Assembly: GCA_930367215.1 (NCBI GenBank)
Contig: OV884059.1
Coordinates: forward strand, 161,384,511 to 161,448,510
DNA length: 64,000 nt
Direction: 5' to 3'
Source of the DNA: Pollenia angustigena
Lineage: Eukaryota; Arthropoda; Insecta; Diptera; Polleniidae
Part shown: positions 42,730 through 54,675 of the stretch, piece after piece
Numbering within the stretch: the first letter of the stretch is position 1
Layout of the letters: the number at the start of each line of letters is the position of its first letter
The notes under the pieces: model-generated
Told to the model about the DNA's origin: nothing
Database searches by the model: none
The model's input: the letters and a program-made list of their open reading frames with translations, nothing else
Program-made: the position numbers and the translations under genes

Positions 42730-43233
42730 TATGTTCACACTTGGGTTCTTAAACGCGTTTAAGCAGCTCGAACGTGATTAAGCTCTAATCACTTCAAAAT
42801 CGAGATGATTACCCATACATTGAAGTGATTTGTTAATCACTTCAAATCGACATGATTACAACTAAATCACTTCATAAACCACATAGAATCCACTGAACAT
42901 ACCCTAATAATGTAGAATCGCTCATGATCGTGTACAGCCGGCCAAGATGTCTGCTTAATGTTTTTATTTATTTTCCTTAAATAATTCATAAATTTTCACA
43001 ATTCCATCATTAAATTGATTAAAATAATCTTCTGATAACTTTATAAAAGTGTTTTTATCCATTTTTAATACTTTAAAGAAATTTAAATTTGTTTGTTGTT
43101 TTTTTGTGTGTTTGTGTGTGTGTTTTTTCTTAATCATCTGTCATCTAAATCATCTCAAATTTAATGTGAACGGCTTTGATTAGCTAAATCAACATTTTGC
43201 TTAAACGCGTTTAAAAACCCAAATGTGAACATA
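42730..43233. mobile_element. MITE with TATGTTCACA ends
   Basis: The left end (TATGTTCACACTTGGGTTC, then TTAAACGCGTTTAAGCA) matches the inverse of the right end over about 35 bp. The interior has many GATTA/AATCACTTC words. I could not define a target duplication. Confidence 0.65.
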
Positions 43234-43383
43234 CCATTAGCATCACTCCTAGTTCTAACCTGTTGTGGGGGAGATTATTTGTGTATAATCATGGACCAGT
43301 TTTTGCTATTTCCAAAAACTTAGACCCCTTAAAGCGATATTCATCACATTATCTTCAGAAAGTGTTTCGGCTCTGTTAAATAA

Positions 43384-43680
43384 GCCCCAGGTGCAATAAG
43401 TACCAGTGCAATAACTCCCAATGAAATAAATCCCAAAATAAATGAAATAAGTCCCAAACTGGGAAAAGAAATAAATCCCAAAAAAAACGCAATAATTTCC
43501 AAGTCTAAAATGAAACAAACCCCAGCTTTTGGGAGTTGTTTCATTATGAAATAACTCCTAAAGACATTAATGAAATAACTTCCAAAAACAGTCCATCGAA
43601 AAGAAATGAAATAAAGCCAAAACAAATGAAAGAACTCCCAAAGAGAATTTATTATATATTCTTTTTTCTTGAATATTTAC
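43384..43680. repeat. Irregular array of AATGAAATAACTCCCAAA units, left arm
   Basis: About a dozen diverged 14-24 bp units of the form ATGAAATAAxTCCCA occur in both orientations. The array starts at CAGGTGCAATAAGTACC. Matching sequence lies inverted at 47520-47803, with ATTGCACCTG at its outer end. The two may be the ends of one long, repeatedly invaded element. Confidence 0.55.
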
Positions 43681-43792
43681 ATATCAGGTTACCAAAAAAC
43701 TAAACTTGAGTCCTCAACATTTTGGCAACAAATCGGGAATTTTATTGTATCTTGACCTCTTGTAATACAGCTGCCTGCAATTTAAGCACGCA

Positions 43793-44909
43793 CACGCAAA
43801 GAAAAAACATGGTTGTGGTAAACATATTCTAAGAGCAACATATTATGATAAGAATTATGATTGTAGTCACCATATTAAGATTATTATTGAATCATATTAT
43901 GACTAAATATACTCGTACTATTACATCATAATATTTTTCCCTTAATCATATTATTATTCTGGTAATCATACTAAGTTAAGAAGTAATCAAGTTATTGTCA
44001 TGTTAATCATAATAAGCTAAGAAATTAATCATATTACTGTCATGTTAATCATAATAAGCTAAGAAGTAATCATATTATCATCATGTTAATCATAATAAAT
44101 TTAGAAGCAATCATATTATGATACAGCACCTTTCATAGCTGTCATAAAAATACAAAATAAATTAAAATATTTTTGCATCGATTTTTTATTTTGTGGCTTT
44201 TTACAATTTTTCTTAATGTTAATCAAATAGCGGAGTTCAATATAAGGCTTGCAAAAGAGCAAATAAAAAATCTGTGGTTTTCATGGGCAACCGCGTGTGT
44301 CCATTTTTTCGATTTTAAGATGTTGATGAAATATCGTAGCTCTTTTATAAAATATAAAGAAATCTCTGTGTGTTTTGTTGTTGGATTTTACAAAAAAACT
44401 ATGATATTTTGCATTTGCACTATTACATCACTAATACCGAATGAACTCCGCTAATATTTTAATTTTTTAATTTCTTTAAACTTATTTTTTTTATGGAATT
44501 TTATCTTTTAATTGTTTAAACGCTCACCAGTAAAAAAACGACACAACTGCTTCAAAATTATTTTACAAATGGCGCTAACATAATATGATTAGAGTAAAAA
44601 TAGTTTGATTGCATCTTTAACATAATATGATAAATGTATAGAAAGTTATCATGTTATGGCTATTAAATATCATGATATGGTTGTGAGAAATATAATATGT
44701 TTAGAAAGTTATCATAATAAAGTTGTTAGAAAAATAATTATTTTTCGGTCAACAATACTTTGCGATAAACATTGATATGTTTACAGTAACTATAACATTG
44801 TTGATATTAAATAAAAATAACAATTATTTGTGTACGACAACAATATATTGTTACATTAAACATAGTGTTGTTGCCGTAAACATGCCCAACCATATTTTTT
44901 CTCTGCGTG
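43793..44909. mobile_element. MITE with CACGCARAGAAAAAA ends
   Basis: The left end CACGCAAAGAAAAAACATGG matches the inverse of the right end (CACGCAGAGAAAAAATATGG). The inside is rich in AATCATATTATGA words in both orientations. The style matches 53635-54632 and a partial copy at 47385-47500. Non-coding. Confidence 0.65.
43969..44110 (+). repeat. Tandem ~42-bp repeats, about 3.5 units
   Basis: Units start TTAATCATAATAAGCTAAGA and end in a CATATTAxTGTCATG-like segment. They lie inside the 43793-44909 MITE. Confidence 0.75.
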
Positions 44910-44944
44910 CAGCTATTTTAAGTTTTTAGGTGCTTGCATGGCAA

Positions 44945-45206
44945 AAAGAGAGTATTTGATTCACTACCCATACAAGTGGCACAATCGTTGGTACAAGGAT
45001 TATCTCCTATATGGTATAACAAACACCGGCTTCGCTGACTAAAGCTTCTTTGTATATCCATTCTTCAGCCGGTTGCAAGGATTTTCTTCATCACTCTCCC
45101 TCTTTTCACGTTTTTAACTACATCCTTTACCTTTTCAAAATATTCCAAAAGTATGAGTAGCAACTGTTTAAACGGTGGCATGTCATAACGTCCAGTGTCA
45201 TAGTGT
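44945..45206. repeat. Outlying unit of the GCCGGC/AAGCTT repeat
   Basis: GGTATAACAAACACCGGCTT, CTAAAGCTTCT and CAGCCGGTTGCAAGGATTTT at 45013-45090 repeat the unit arrayed at 46845-47350. The hAT relic separates the two. Confidence 0.65.
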
Positions 45207-45458
45207 CCGTGGACCAGGCGCGGATTCAGGGGGTGGGGAAATAAGGAAATCCCCCCCCCTAAATTATAAAAATATGTTTTGTTTGTTTTGATAATACAAG
45301 AATTCCCAATAATAATATTTTTTTTTTATGTACAAAATTTTGGAATCCCAGCAAGGTTTTTTCTGTTTTTTTTTTTATTGAATCTCTAACGAAATTTTCA
45401 ATAAGTATTTTTTATTTTTTATTAAATCTGTAACGAAATTTTAAATAAGTATCCATAT

Positions 45459-45459
45459 C

Positions 45460-45499
<40 letters not shown>

Positions 45500-45530
45500 T
45501 ATTATATTATATTATTATTATTTAACAAAT
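45459..45530. repeat. (ATT)n microsatellite
   Basis: A near-perfect run of ATT units inside the hAT relic. Confidence 0.95.
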
Positions 45531-45739
45531 GTTGGTCTTGACCTAAAAAATTGTGTAGGAGACGGAACAAATGGGTGTCCTCTGATGTCAGCAGAAAGTC
45601 GAGCTGTTAAAAAACTTTGGAAACCGCGACAAATGCGAAACAAACGCCTTGCGATTCCCATAAATCGAAGAACTCAATTTCTAAAAGCAATAAAGTGCCA
45701 TTAATATAAAAAAGTTGTATCATTTGTTAAAGAAACGAC

Positions 45740-46540
45740 AAAATTTTTTAAATATAATCATACGAAGCGAAACACAGTTTAAGCAAAACTCTCTACATTA
45801 TGGGAGACAAGATGGGTGGAACGTGACGACTCAAATTTACACTTTGCAACAAGTGTACATCATATAGTAGAAGCTTTGGATCTACCTTTATATTAAGGAA
45901 CTCTCTTAATACTTTTGAATTTATTTGCGGAATATACATATTAAGTGTGATACTTATTGTTAAAAGGATCAAGCCTTATCAAAACTTTAATCATGTGCCT
46001 TGAAGAGATAAGAAATAAAGCCGAAGAACAATTTAAAGCGATTTTTGAAAACGTTAAAGTTATTTGCGTTCAAATCGAGGTTCCAATCGAAAAGACAAGA
46101 TTTCAACGAAATAATCACTCCAATCCATTCCTCTTATTGAATTTATTTTAGAAGATCTCAAAACATCTTTTCCAATAGATATCCTTAATGTATTGAACAT
46201 ACCTAAACTTCTACCTCAAAGTGTAATCAAATTATATACAGATACAAAACTGTTAAAACCACAACAAGCTGATGAGCTGATTATATTTGATTGAAGAGAT
46301 AAACACCTACTAACATCTAAACTTGAGCCTGATCTATCAGATAACGTTGAAGATGCTTTACCAAACTGTGATGAAGTTATCTAGTCAAATCTAAGAAAAA
46401 TATTTAAAATTTTTGTTTAAATGCTCGTCAGTAATGCTACGAGCGGGAGGTCATTTCCTACCCTTCGTCGAATAAAAACATGGCTCAGATCAACAATGAC
46501 AGAAGATAGACTGTACTGTCTGAATTTGCCAAACAAGAAA
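45740..46540 (+). pseudogene. Decayed hAT transposase
   Basis: Recognisable pieces in order: LSTLWETRWVERDDSN (about 45790); an open stretch of 64 codons from 45957 with ALTN-free hAT-like helices; and RSFPTLRRIKTWLRSTMTED followed by RLYCLNL (about 46448-46540). The last resembles the C-terminal dimerisation block of hAT transposases. There are many stops. The catalytic core cannot be assembled. Confidence 0.7.
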
Positions 46541-46844
46541 ATCATAAATTGCTTATTTAAAAAGATTAATGTATATTGAACTGATCTTATATTTTATTTA
46601 ACCTTTTTGTTGAGTTTTTTTTAATATAATATACGCATATTGTTTTTAATAAACTTTTAAAAACATATTTTCTACTTTTTTGTATCATACAAAATCCCCC
46701 CCCTAAGGCTCAAGCAGGATCCACGCCTGCCGTGGACACTGACACTACAAAAAGTGTCACAGAGCAGTGTCATAAAGTCCGTGGACGTTATGACACTTTG
46801 TAGAGTGTCGTAATGTCCACAACATGCTTACTTACTCGAAAGCA

Positions 46845-47350
46845 TAGCCGGCCTTCGGCCAGGGCGCAAGGATGTTCTCCTCGTTGATAAAACAAGTACT
46901 GGCCTCGCTAACTTAAGCTTCTCTGCACAGCCGGCCTTCGGCCGGGGCAAGGATTTTATCTTCTATGGTATAACAAACACCGGCTTCGCTAACTAAAGCT
47001 TCACTGCGAAATCGGCCTTCGTTCGGAAACAAGGCAGATTTTAGAAGCTTTACTTGCGAAACCGGGACTTGTTATACCGTAAAGAAAAAATTACTTGCGC
47101 CCGCCCAAAGGCCGTGTTTGCAGAAAAGTTGTAGTTAGCGAAGCCGGTCTTTGTTAAACCTAAGAGTAGTAAAGGGAAGCTTAAGTTAGCGAAGCCGGTG
47201 TGTGTTATACCAGAAAGGAGAAAATCCTTGCGCCCGGCCGAAGGCCGGCTGTGCAGAGAAGCTTCAGTAAGCGAAGCCGGTCTTTGTTATACAATAGAGA
47301 AGAAAATACTTGCCGGTATTTTTTACACCTTAGGGGAGAAAATCCTTGCG
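46845..47350. repeat. GC-rich inverted array with GGCCGGC, GCGAAGCCGG and AAGCTT
   Basis: A unit of about 80-90 bp contains GGCCGAAGGCCGGC, GCAGAGAAGCTTAAGTTAGC, GAAGCCGGTGTTTGTTATAC and GGAGAAAATCCTTGCGCCC. Two to three units run leftward (46845-47050) and two to three rightward (47085-47350). The array is much richer in GC than its surroundings. Overlapping open frames (47198-47448) are by-products. Confidence 0.75.
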
Positions 47351-47519
47351 CCCAAAAGTGTTTCTGTTATATATTTAATATATGCACCCAGAGAAAAAAC
47401 AACAAAACCATTTTTAAAAATGTTTTAACCATACTATGTTTAATTTAACCAAATCATTGTCACCGACAACCATATTATGGTTTAAAAAAGTTACAAGAAG
47501 AAGCAAGAAATTGCAAATA

Positions 47520-47803
47520 AATGAAAATGAAATAACTTCCACAGCAAATGAAATAACCCCGAAAACCAAAATAAAATGAAATAACTCCCACGTTTATTTT
47601 TGCGGGGACTTATTTCATTTGGATTTTATTTCATTATGTAATAACTCCCAGGCAAACCATTAAATAACTTCCAAAAAAAACTAAATAAAACCGAGAGGGC
47701 TGGGAGCTATTTCATAATGAAATTACTCCCACTTTTGTAAAAAATTGTTGGGTCTAACTTCATTTTTTTTCTTGGGACTAATTGCACCTGAAAGTTATTG
47801 CAC
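47520..47803. repeat. Array of GAAATAACTCCCA units, right arm
   Basis: Same units as 43384-43680, with outer end ATTGCACCTG and AGTTATTGCAC inverted relative to the left arm. Confidence 0.55.
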
Positions 47804-48075
47804 GGAGCCAGTATTTCTTATATAATCGGCATTCAAAACGATAGGTGCTTATTAATCAAAGTGTTTGATTGGAAATATCTTACAGAGATTTTAAAGTGTA
47901 CTTTTATTTTACATCATCACTTTTTATCATTTTATGGTGTTTTCTTTTCTGACAATAATGTTCCATGTATGCTTACATTCGTGCGGGTTTTCGTTCTGTT
48001 CTAAAAAAATATGCAAAAATGTGAGAAGTTTTCGTTTTCTTTTCTAAATATGTTGCAAAAAAAATGGCAATTTTG

Positions 48076-49598
48076 TAAGGATGTGAAGATAAATTCGTCA
48101 ATTAAATACGCCCCACACCTCTGTTAACTACATTCCACACTCTGTTAAATATGGTAAATTTTAAAAAATTAATATTTTTTTATATAAAAAGCGAAATTGT
48201 TTATAACTTTTGATTAGTTATTAAAGAAAATATAATAAATTTTAACTTTTTTCTAAAAAATTGGAAAAAAAATAATTTTAATAAGGAAAGTGGCTCAGTA
48301 CTTATTGGCTAATTTATGTTATTTTAGAGGGCAGACCTGAATGGACAGACCTGAATGGGGTTATGGATATCATTGGAAATCTCTAAGGGAGCAGATTCCA
48401 AAACTGTATTGGACATTTTTCCGGGTTTCTCAGGCGACATGTTACGAGGGGAGGAATATAGAAAACTAAAAATATTAAAACATCAGTTCGGGGCACTTAG
48501 GACAGACCTGAATGGGTTGGAATATAGGAAACTAAAAATATTAAAAAACCCGGAAAAATGTTCAATACAGTTTTGAAATCTGCTCCCTTAGAGCTTTCAA
48601 ATAGTATTCCCAAACTCCATTCAGGTCTGTCCTAAGTGCCCCAAACTGATGTTTTAATATTTTTAGTTTCCTATATTCCTCCTGAAGATGCTTACCAAAG
48701 GTTAGTGAAATATCGAAAATAAATAAATTAATATTAAAAAGACCTATAGCTTGATAAAAAATAAAACAGTTTTTTTTTGGAAAAATAAATATTAAAAATT
48801 GCTTAAAACTATTGGATTTCTATGTGGGTTAATTTACTAAATCTTCTGTAGCTTTGACATTTTTGTACCAATCTATGTCTTGTTTGGCGCAAAATGTTAA
48901 TTTTAAAATAATATAATGTCGCATGCAATAAAACATTAGGATTTTTAAACCATTGGTTTAAAAAAAATAACTTGAAAAGAGCAAAATTTAACAAAATCAT
49001 AAAATTTTCAATGAAGCTTGAATTTTTGTCCCCTGTAACTCTGTCATTTCTTGACCAATCTTCACAAGCAATCCATGGTTATTTTAGAAATTTTATAACC
49101 TTTCACTAAAAAGAAAGAATTACATAATCCGAATTACATAAAATTTTTGAAGATATTTGCATTTCAGTCACATCATCTTTTTTGAAAACACAAATAACGG
49201 GTTTTTTGGAATATCTTAAAAGCTGTTCTACTTTTCATAATTCTGACTTCATATTCGGATTCAATTTTGTCACGTAGTGTTATAAAGTCTATTTTCTTTG
49301 AACTTAAATTTTAATTCTTCTTATTTATAATTTTGTTTTTGAAAAATAAAATTTTTTTTTGCATAACCTGACCTTGAGCTTTAATTATAAAAAAGAAGAA
49401 ATTAATTTCTTCCAATTTTTTAGAAAAAAGTTATAACTTATTATGTTTTCTTTATTAATCAATCAAAAGTTATAAACAATTTCGCTTTTTATTTAAAAAT
49501 ATTAATTTTTAAAGATTTACCAAATTTAACAGGGTGTGGAATGTGCTTAACAGAGGTGTGGGGCGTATTTAACTGACGAATTTATCTGCACAGCCTTA
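48076..49598. mobile_element. Long-terminal-inverted-repeat foldback element
   Basis: Arms of about 190 bp: AAGGATGTGAAGATAAATTC at 48077, then GTCAATTAAATACGCCCC, and the inverse at 49380-49598. TA or TTA lies next to each end. The middle holds the palindrome 48320-48690. There is no transposase. Confidence 0.75.
48320..48690. repeat. Interleaved palindromes
   Basis: Two arms cross. The GGGAGCAGATTCCAAAACTG...CCGGGTTT block (48390-48430) is inverted at 48548-48600. GAGGAATATAGAAAACTAAA...GACAGACCTGAATGG (48448-48515) is inverted at 48622-48690. A second, shorter copy of GACAGACCTGAATGG...ATATTAAAA lies between them. The frame at 48355-48576 is a by-product. Confidence 0.75.
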
Positions 49599-51025
49599 AG
49601 GGTGCATGTAAGGCTTACATTGTAAGCTGATTAATATATTACACAATTAAAGAAAAGTAAAGTTATTTAAGAACATCTAATACGAAGGGGCACAAGTGTT
49701 ATTGTGAAGTTTTGTGCTTAATATATTTTGTAACTGTTTACATACCCCTGGAGTTGGTTAGCGGTTAGCTAACCGAAATATTGGGAACAAAATAAAAATA
49801 TAAAAACAAAAATATCAGGAGTTTTTATTTTATTTATTTAAGTGGACCTGCAGCAAAACAAAAACAACTAAAAATTTATATAAAAGAAAATACCATTATA
49901 CACTATTTTCTGGTAAAAGTTCTAAGACTACTATTTTGATTTATTTAGTACTCTGACAGTCTAAAAGGTACTACATTTAAAGTTAATATCCCTGCTGTGT
50001 AAAAATAAATCGAACTGAATGCTAAAAATTAAATAGTTTAACTGTTGAAAACTAAGTTCAGCTTTAAGTTTAATGTTGACCTCTCTAAACTTTGAGAATA
50101 AACCCTTTCATAGGGTGCTTTTTAGCATTGGCACCGACCGGGTAACCTGTATTAAGAAAAGGCTCTGAGCTTTGCGATATTTCCTAAACTTACTTTTCAT
50201 TAAACCAAAATATCTGACTTCTGTTCACTTTATGCCAATTTATTTTACGCAAACGTGGTGCAGAGATTTTATAATCTTTCCATTGTACCCTTGTCAACTG
50301 TGGTAAAAAACTTAATATTTCATTTGAACTTTTATTTAGCACTTTTACCTTCATTTTAAATCAACAAATGACAAAAGATTGCCCAAAGTCTTTTTGCATA
50401 CAAATAAGGTACCACATAACGTTTTCCATCAGATTGAAAAAAACACAAATAGAAAACTTGTTAAAAAATCGGTTAAAGCCAATTTAATAAAATATGATTT
50501 TCATCGCAAGTGTATCCCATTTAACCTGGGATTTTTGGAAGAGATGTTTTTTGTTATTGACAAGCCAATAGGAATATAAAGAAAACCCGTTCTGTATGAT
50601 CAAACTTTTTATTTTAAGCCAGAATATTAAAATGATGATAAACAAAGTTTGATTTTGGTTATAAAAAATGGAAATGATTGGCGTACACCGGTGTTGCCAG
50701 GTAATTGTTTTCTTCCAAAAAAAAAAAAAAAAATTTAAAAATCTCTCCAAATTTATCGTATTTTAAAAAAAAATCCACCTAAACGTAAAAGTTCGGATAA
50801 TCGGCCATGTTCTGGAAATATAAATCGTGTCAAATGATTTTTAGATTTTATTCTAATAAAAATAAGTTGTACTCAATGTATGGCCAATAAAAAACGAAAT
50901 ATTTTTGAAAACTTTTTAAACGGGATCGTTTTAAAAATTTGTTCGATTTCAATTCAACTCGAATTCAATATTCATAACATGGCTGTATATTTAATAACAC
51001 AGCCCGACAAAATTAAAAAAGATTT
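49599..51025. other. No gene recognised
   Basis: AT-rich. A short plus-strand open frame (50379-50579) shows no motif and is not supported. Confidence 0.35.
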
Positions 51026-51540
51026 TTGCTTCTTTGAATTTATCAACTGATTCTAGTTAATTTGGGTGCGCTGCTCTAGTTTTCATGATATAGCTTTTTT
51101 ATACCCTCCACTTATGACCTCCAATTACCAATTACCCAACATTTTTTATTTTTTTATCAACATTTTTTATTTACTGTTATAGTTATTGCCAAAAAAAAAT
51201 TCCCAAATTTGTTTAAGTATTTTTTTTATTTTAATAAATCTGTATGAAACAGATTTACTTCTTTTTATTTTTTTTAAATTCCTATAAAAAAGTTTTCCTT
51301 TTTAAAAACTTAAAAAATTTGGGAATTTTTTTTTTGCAATAACTATAACCGGAAATAAAAAATTTTGATAAAAAAAAATTTTTGGAAAAAAAACTTTTGG
51401 GTAATTGGTAATCGGAGGTCATAAGTGGAGGGTATAAAAAATCTATATCATGAATACTAGAGCTGATGGAGACAAACTGATTTTTGAATTCAGCGCACGC
51501 AAATTAACTAGAATCAGTTGATAAATTCAAAGAAGCAAAT
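51026..51540. repeat. Large palindrome / foldback, arms ~235 bp
   Basis: The left arm runs from TTGCTTCTTTGAATTTATCA through ATACCCTCCACTTATGACCT to AAATTCCCAAATTTG-like sequence. The right arm is its inverse, ending TGATAAATTCAAAGAAGCAA. The centre is poly(T)/poly(A) rich. Confidence 0.8.
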
Positions 51541-52254
51541 TGAGTGTTGGCCTGTGGTATTTAAAGCAAAAATCGCCAAATGTTTAAAATTTTACTGAAA
51601 TTCCCTCACACACAGTTTACAAATAACTATTACATATGTATAAATTATGTATGTATCTTATCAAAGTAGAGTCAGCAGAAGTCTGTTTTTTTTAATAAAT
51701 ATTGAAATCAAGATTGTTCGAAAATATCGATAGTTCCCAATTTTTTTTCGTTAACTTTGTACATGTCATGGAAAAAAATGTTTAAGTTTTTAAGCATTTA
51801 AACGCTTTCAACATTTGAAATGTCAATTTTATTTCTTAATTTATTTTTTTGCAACGCTAAACATTGTGAAGGACTTTTCAGCTGATGCATTTGAATATGG
51901 AAGTGTAAAAAAAGATTATACTTATTTGCAAATTCTATGAAACCTTGGAATGTCACCAGCATCCTTTTTTCTAAAGATAAAGAATTACTGGACAATATAA
52001 AATACATCTGTTCCACTCTTCACAAATGGTTTGTGAAATGCATTACGATTCTGCAATTGGCATTAATTATTTATTAAGTTCAACTTCTGTTCTTTTCCCT
52101 TTATGCTATTTGTTAATATGTATATTTGTTTGAACTATTTTTTGCAAAACGGCCAAAAAACATTCCCTTAAATCTTCATATAGTTTAAAAGTTTTTAAAT
52201 GCTTAATTTTGTAACAGATTATAAAATAAAAAATATAATTTCAAAGATTTTGTT
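51541..52254. other. No gene recognised
   Basis: AT-rich spacer with no supported feature. Confidence 0.35.
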
Positions 52255-52530
52255 ATTCGTGGTTAATTCCAAATTTTTATTATTGATAAAAACACTGAAA
52301 TTTATTGTTGATGGGATAAGCTATTCCTATGCGCATTTCACTGGTTGCTTAGGCCAGATCGTCAGGAAACTTCATCCATAAAGATTTTAGAAAAACTAAA
52401 GTTATTAAACCAAATAAAACTGTTAAACGTATAAGAATTATAAGCAACAGTTCTACTTGTAACAACATCAAAGTTTAAAAGAAAACATCAACAATAAACA
52501 GTGGGTTTATCTCTCCTTACATTCCCCACT
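52255..52530. repeat. Dispersed repeat R, copy 1
   Basis: It shares CACTGAAATTTATTGTTGAT, TTTCACTGGTTGCTTAGGCC and a long following segment with copies at 54105-54545 and, inverted, 60745-61005. Non-coding. Confidence 0.75.
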
Positions 52531-53634
52531 ACAATTGATTGAAATTCTTCCAACATTAATTGTAGTTGTAAGTAGGTTAAGAAAACCAAAATGAAAACAA
52601 AAACAACTTGCAAAAGCATGTTGCCAATTAAGTTTTTATTATCAAAATAATTTTTGGGTATACAAAATTTTAATTCAAAAGGTTTTGTTATTTTTATTCT
52701 TTTTATTTGGTTTAATATCTTTAGTTTTTCGAAAATCTTTATGAATGATGATGATACAATGTATTACGACTTTGTAGAATCAAAATAATATGAAATTCTC
52801 TCCGTGTTTAAAAGAAAAAAAAGTCTGTTGTATGTATATTTCATGTTTACACGGATGGTATAAGTAAAACCAAAAATAATAACACAAAAGCAGATGGTTG
52901 CAATTTTACAATATTTCCAAAAACAACATGAAAATTTTCTGAATTGATTTAAGTTGTTTTTGTAATTGTATAAAAATGATACCACCTTTAATATTTGCTG
53001 TTAAAGTTTAGAAAAAAACATTTACCGACCGCTTGTCAGATTCGTATTCGTATTCTCTCTTACTCAATATATTTTGCTTTAACATGATAAGATTTTTCTC
53101 ATTCTCACCTTAAAATATTGGTCCTCAGAATCACTTTCTGAGAAAGTATACCCCCTTTAACTGAGGGGAACAACACTAAACTGGCAACTCTGGCTAACAC
53201 ACACTTACATACTTTGTTTTGAAGAAAAAATCATATTTTTGATGGCAGTTAACCCTTTTTATTATTTTGTGTTTGCTTACTGTCAGTCAGTCATGTCAAT
53301 GAGCCTACTCTTCAGCTGTGGAGAATTTGTTTAACATTCAACGTCCCTTAATATTATATTGACACATGCAATATAAAAAAAATATTAAGGCGAAAAAAAA
53401 TTAAGCACTTATGTTCATACCCAGCGGAAAGTATTGAACGGAACGCATGTGTCAGGGCTTTCTGAAGGCCTATATACTCTTTCCCAAAAGATTCGATTCT
53501 TATGAAATCCTGCGTTCTAGAAGCCTTAAATTTTCTTTTAAAAATACCTTCCAAAATTTTAATTACACAATCGCTACTCCTTGCTTAAAAAACGGAGTAA
53601 CGAAATTGGTTAGTTTGAATTTTTTTTGTTCTTA
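52531..53634. other. No gene recognised
   Basis: AT-rich. Short open frames here show no recognisable motif. Confidence 0.35.
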
Positions 53635-54632
53635 CACACAGTGAAAAAACATGTTTTAATATGGTCAACTTCAACAAAACTATGTTTAAGGAACATTTTA
53701 AACATATTATGCTTATTTTAACCATATTGTTTTCACCGACAGCTATATTATAATTAATTTAGTCCACCATCATGAAGCCGTAACCATATTATGGTTGCCT
53801 CTAAACATGTTCTGGTAAAATACGACAGTAATTTGTTTAAAAAATGAACTTTAGTATTTTCATATCTTCCAAGAACAACATGCTTTGGTTGATAAACAAA
53901 TACGCTTTTTTAATTGTTAAACACATTATAGTAATTATTAACCATAACATGTTAGAAGGCAACTATAATATGGTTGCTATTTCGTGATGTATGACTAATT
54001 GAACCATAATATGGTTGTCGGTGACAATAATCTGGTTAAATACAATATATTTAATCAAAGTAATTTTAGGGAATACAAAATTTGTTGTTAATAAAATTTT
54101 TTTATGACGTGCAAAATTCCCAATATTTCATATTTGATAAATACACTGAAATTTATTGTTAAGGGAAAGCTAGCTTCTATGCGCTTTTCACTGGTTGCTT
54201 AGGCCAGATCATCAGGAAACCTTTTCCAAAGATTTTAGAAAAGCTAAAAATATTATACAAATAAAACCTAAAAGCGAATAAGAATTATAAACACTCATGG
54301 TCTTACTTGTAACAATATCAAAGCTTTAACAAAACACCAACAATAAACAATAAACAATAAAAGAGAACGTGAACTAACTTCCTTTAATCTATTTCCAAAC
54401 AGTCGTAGGCGTATTTTAAATACGCCAAACACGATAAGGGTGAGTGAGTTTATCTTTTCTTACATTCCCCTACTAGGTTTTCCTCAACAATAAATTTCAG
54501 TGTATTTATCAAATATAAAAAATTGGAAATTTAGCACGGCATACAGAAATCTTATTAATAATTTATTTAAAATTTTCTTAAAAATAGTTTTGTTGGAGGT
54601 GGACATATTTAAACATGTTTTTTCTCTGGGTG
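53635..54632. mobile_element. MITE with CACACAGTGAAAAAACATG ends, containing repeat R
   Basis: The left end and the inverse of the right end (CACCCAGAGAAAAAACATG) match, with TA outside both (53633-53634, 54633-54634). The interior has AACCATATTATGGTT palindromes. Repeat R copy 2 is nested at 54105-54545. Confidence 0.7.
54105..54545. mobile_element. Dispersed repeat R, copy 2, with ~55-bp inverted ends
   Basis: The left end contains CATATTTGATAAATACACTG and AAATTTATTGTT, and the right end is its inverse near 54488-54540. It is nested in the MITE 53635-54632. It shows that R is itself a foldback-type element. Confidence 0.7.
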
Positions 54633-54675
54633 TAGTGACATTTGTTGCTCCCTTCTTTGGGAAGGGAAAGAAGTA

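Larger units (their letters stand above)
45215..46729 (+). mobile_element. hAT element relic with 8-bp target duplication
   Basis: Ends CAGGCGCGGATTCAGG and (inverse) CAGGCGTGGATCCTGC are inverted. CCGTGGAC lies at 45207-45214 and 46730-46737. The length is 1515 bp. It holds decayed transposase coding sequence and an (ATT)n tract. Confidence 0.88.

Noticed and set aside
43975..44110. Regular repeats considered as a CRISPR array
   Set aside because: The units are head-to-tail without unique spacers, sit inside a MITE, and the genome is eukaryotic.
44173..44454. 93-codon plus-strand open frame with an apparent signal peptide
   Set aside because: It is inside a MITE (43793-44909) and the hydrophobic stretch reflects T-rich sequence.
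47198..47448. Overlapping open frames of 76 and 82 codons
   Set aside because: They run through the GCCGGC inverted array. Open frames on several strands reflect higher GC, not coding.
48355..48576. 73-codon plus-strand open frame with repeated peptide EYRKLKILK
   Set aside because: It is a translation of the interleaved palindrome, so the repeated peptide follows from the DNA repeat.
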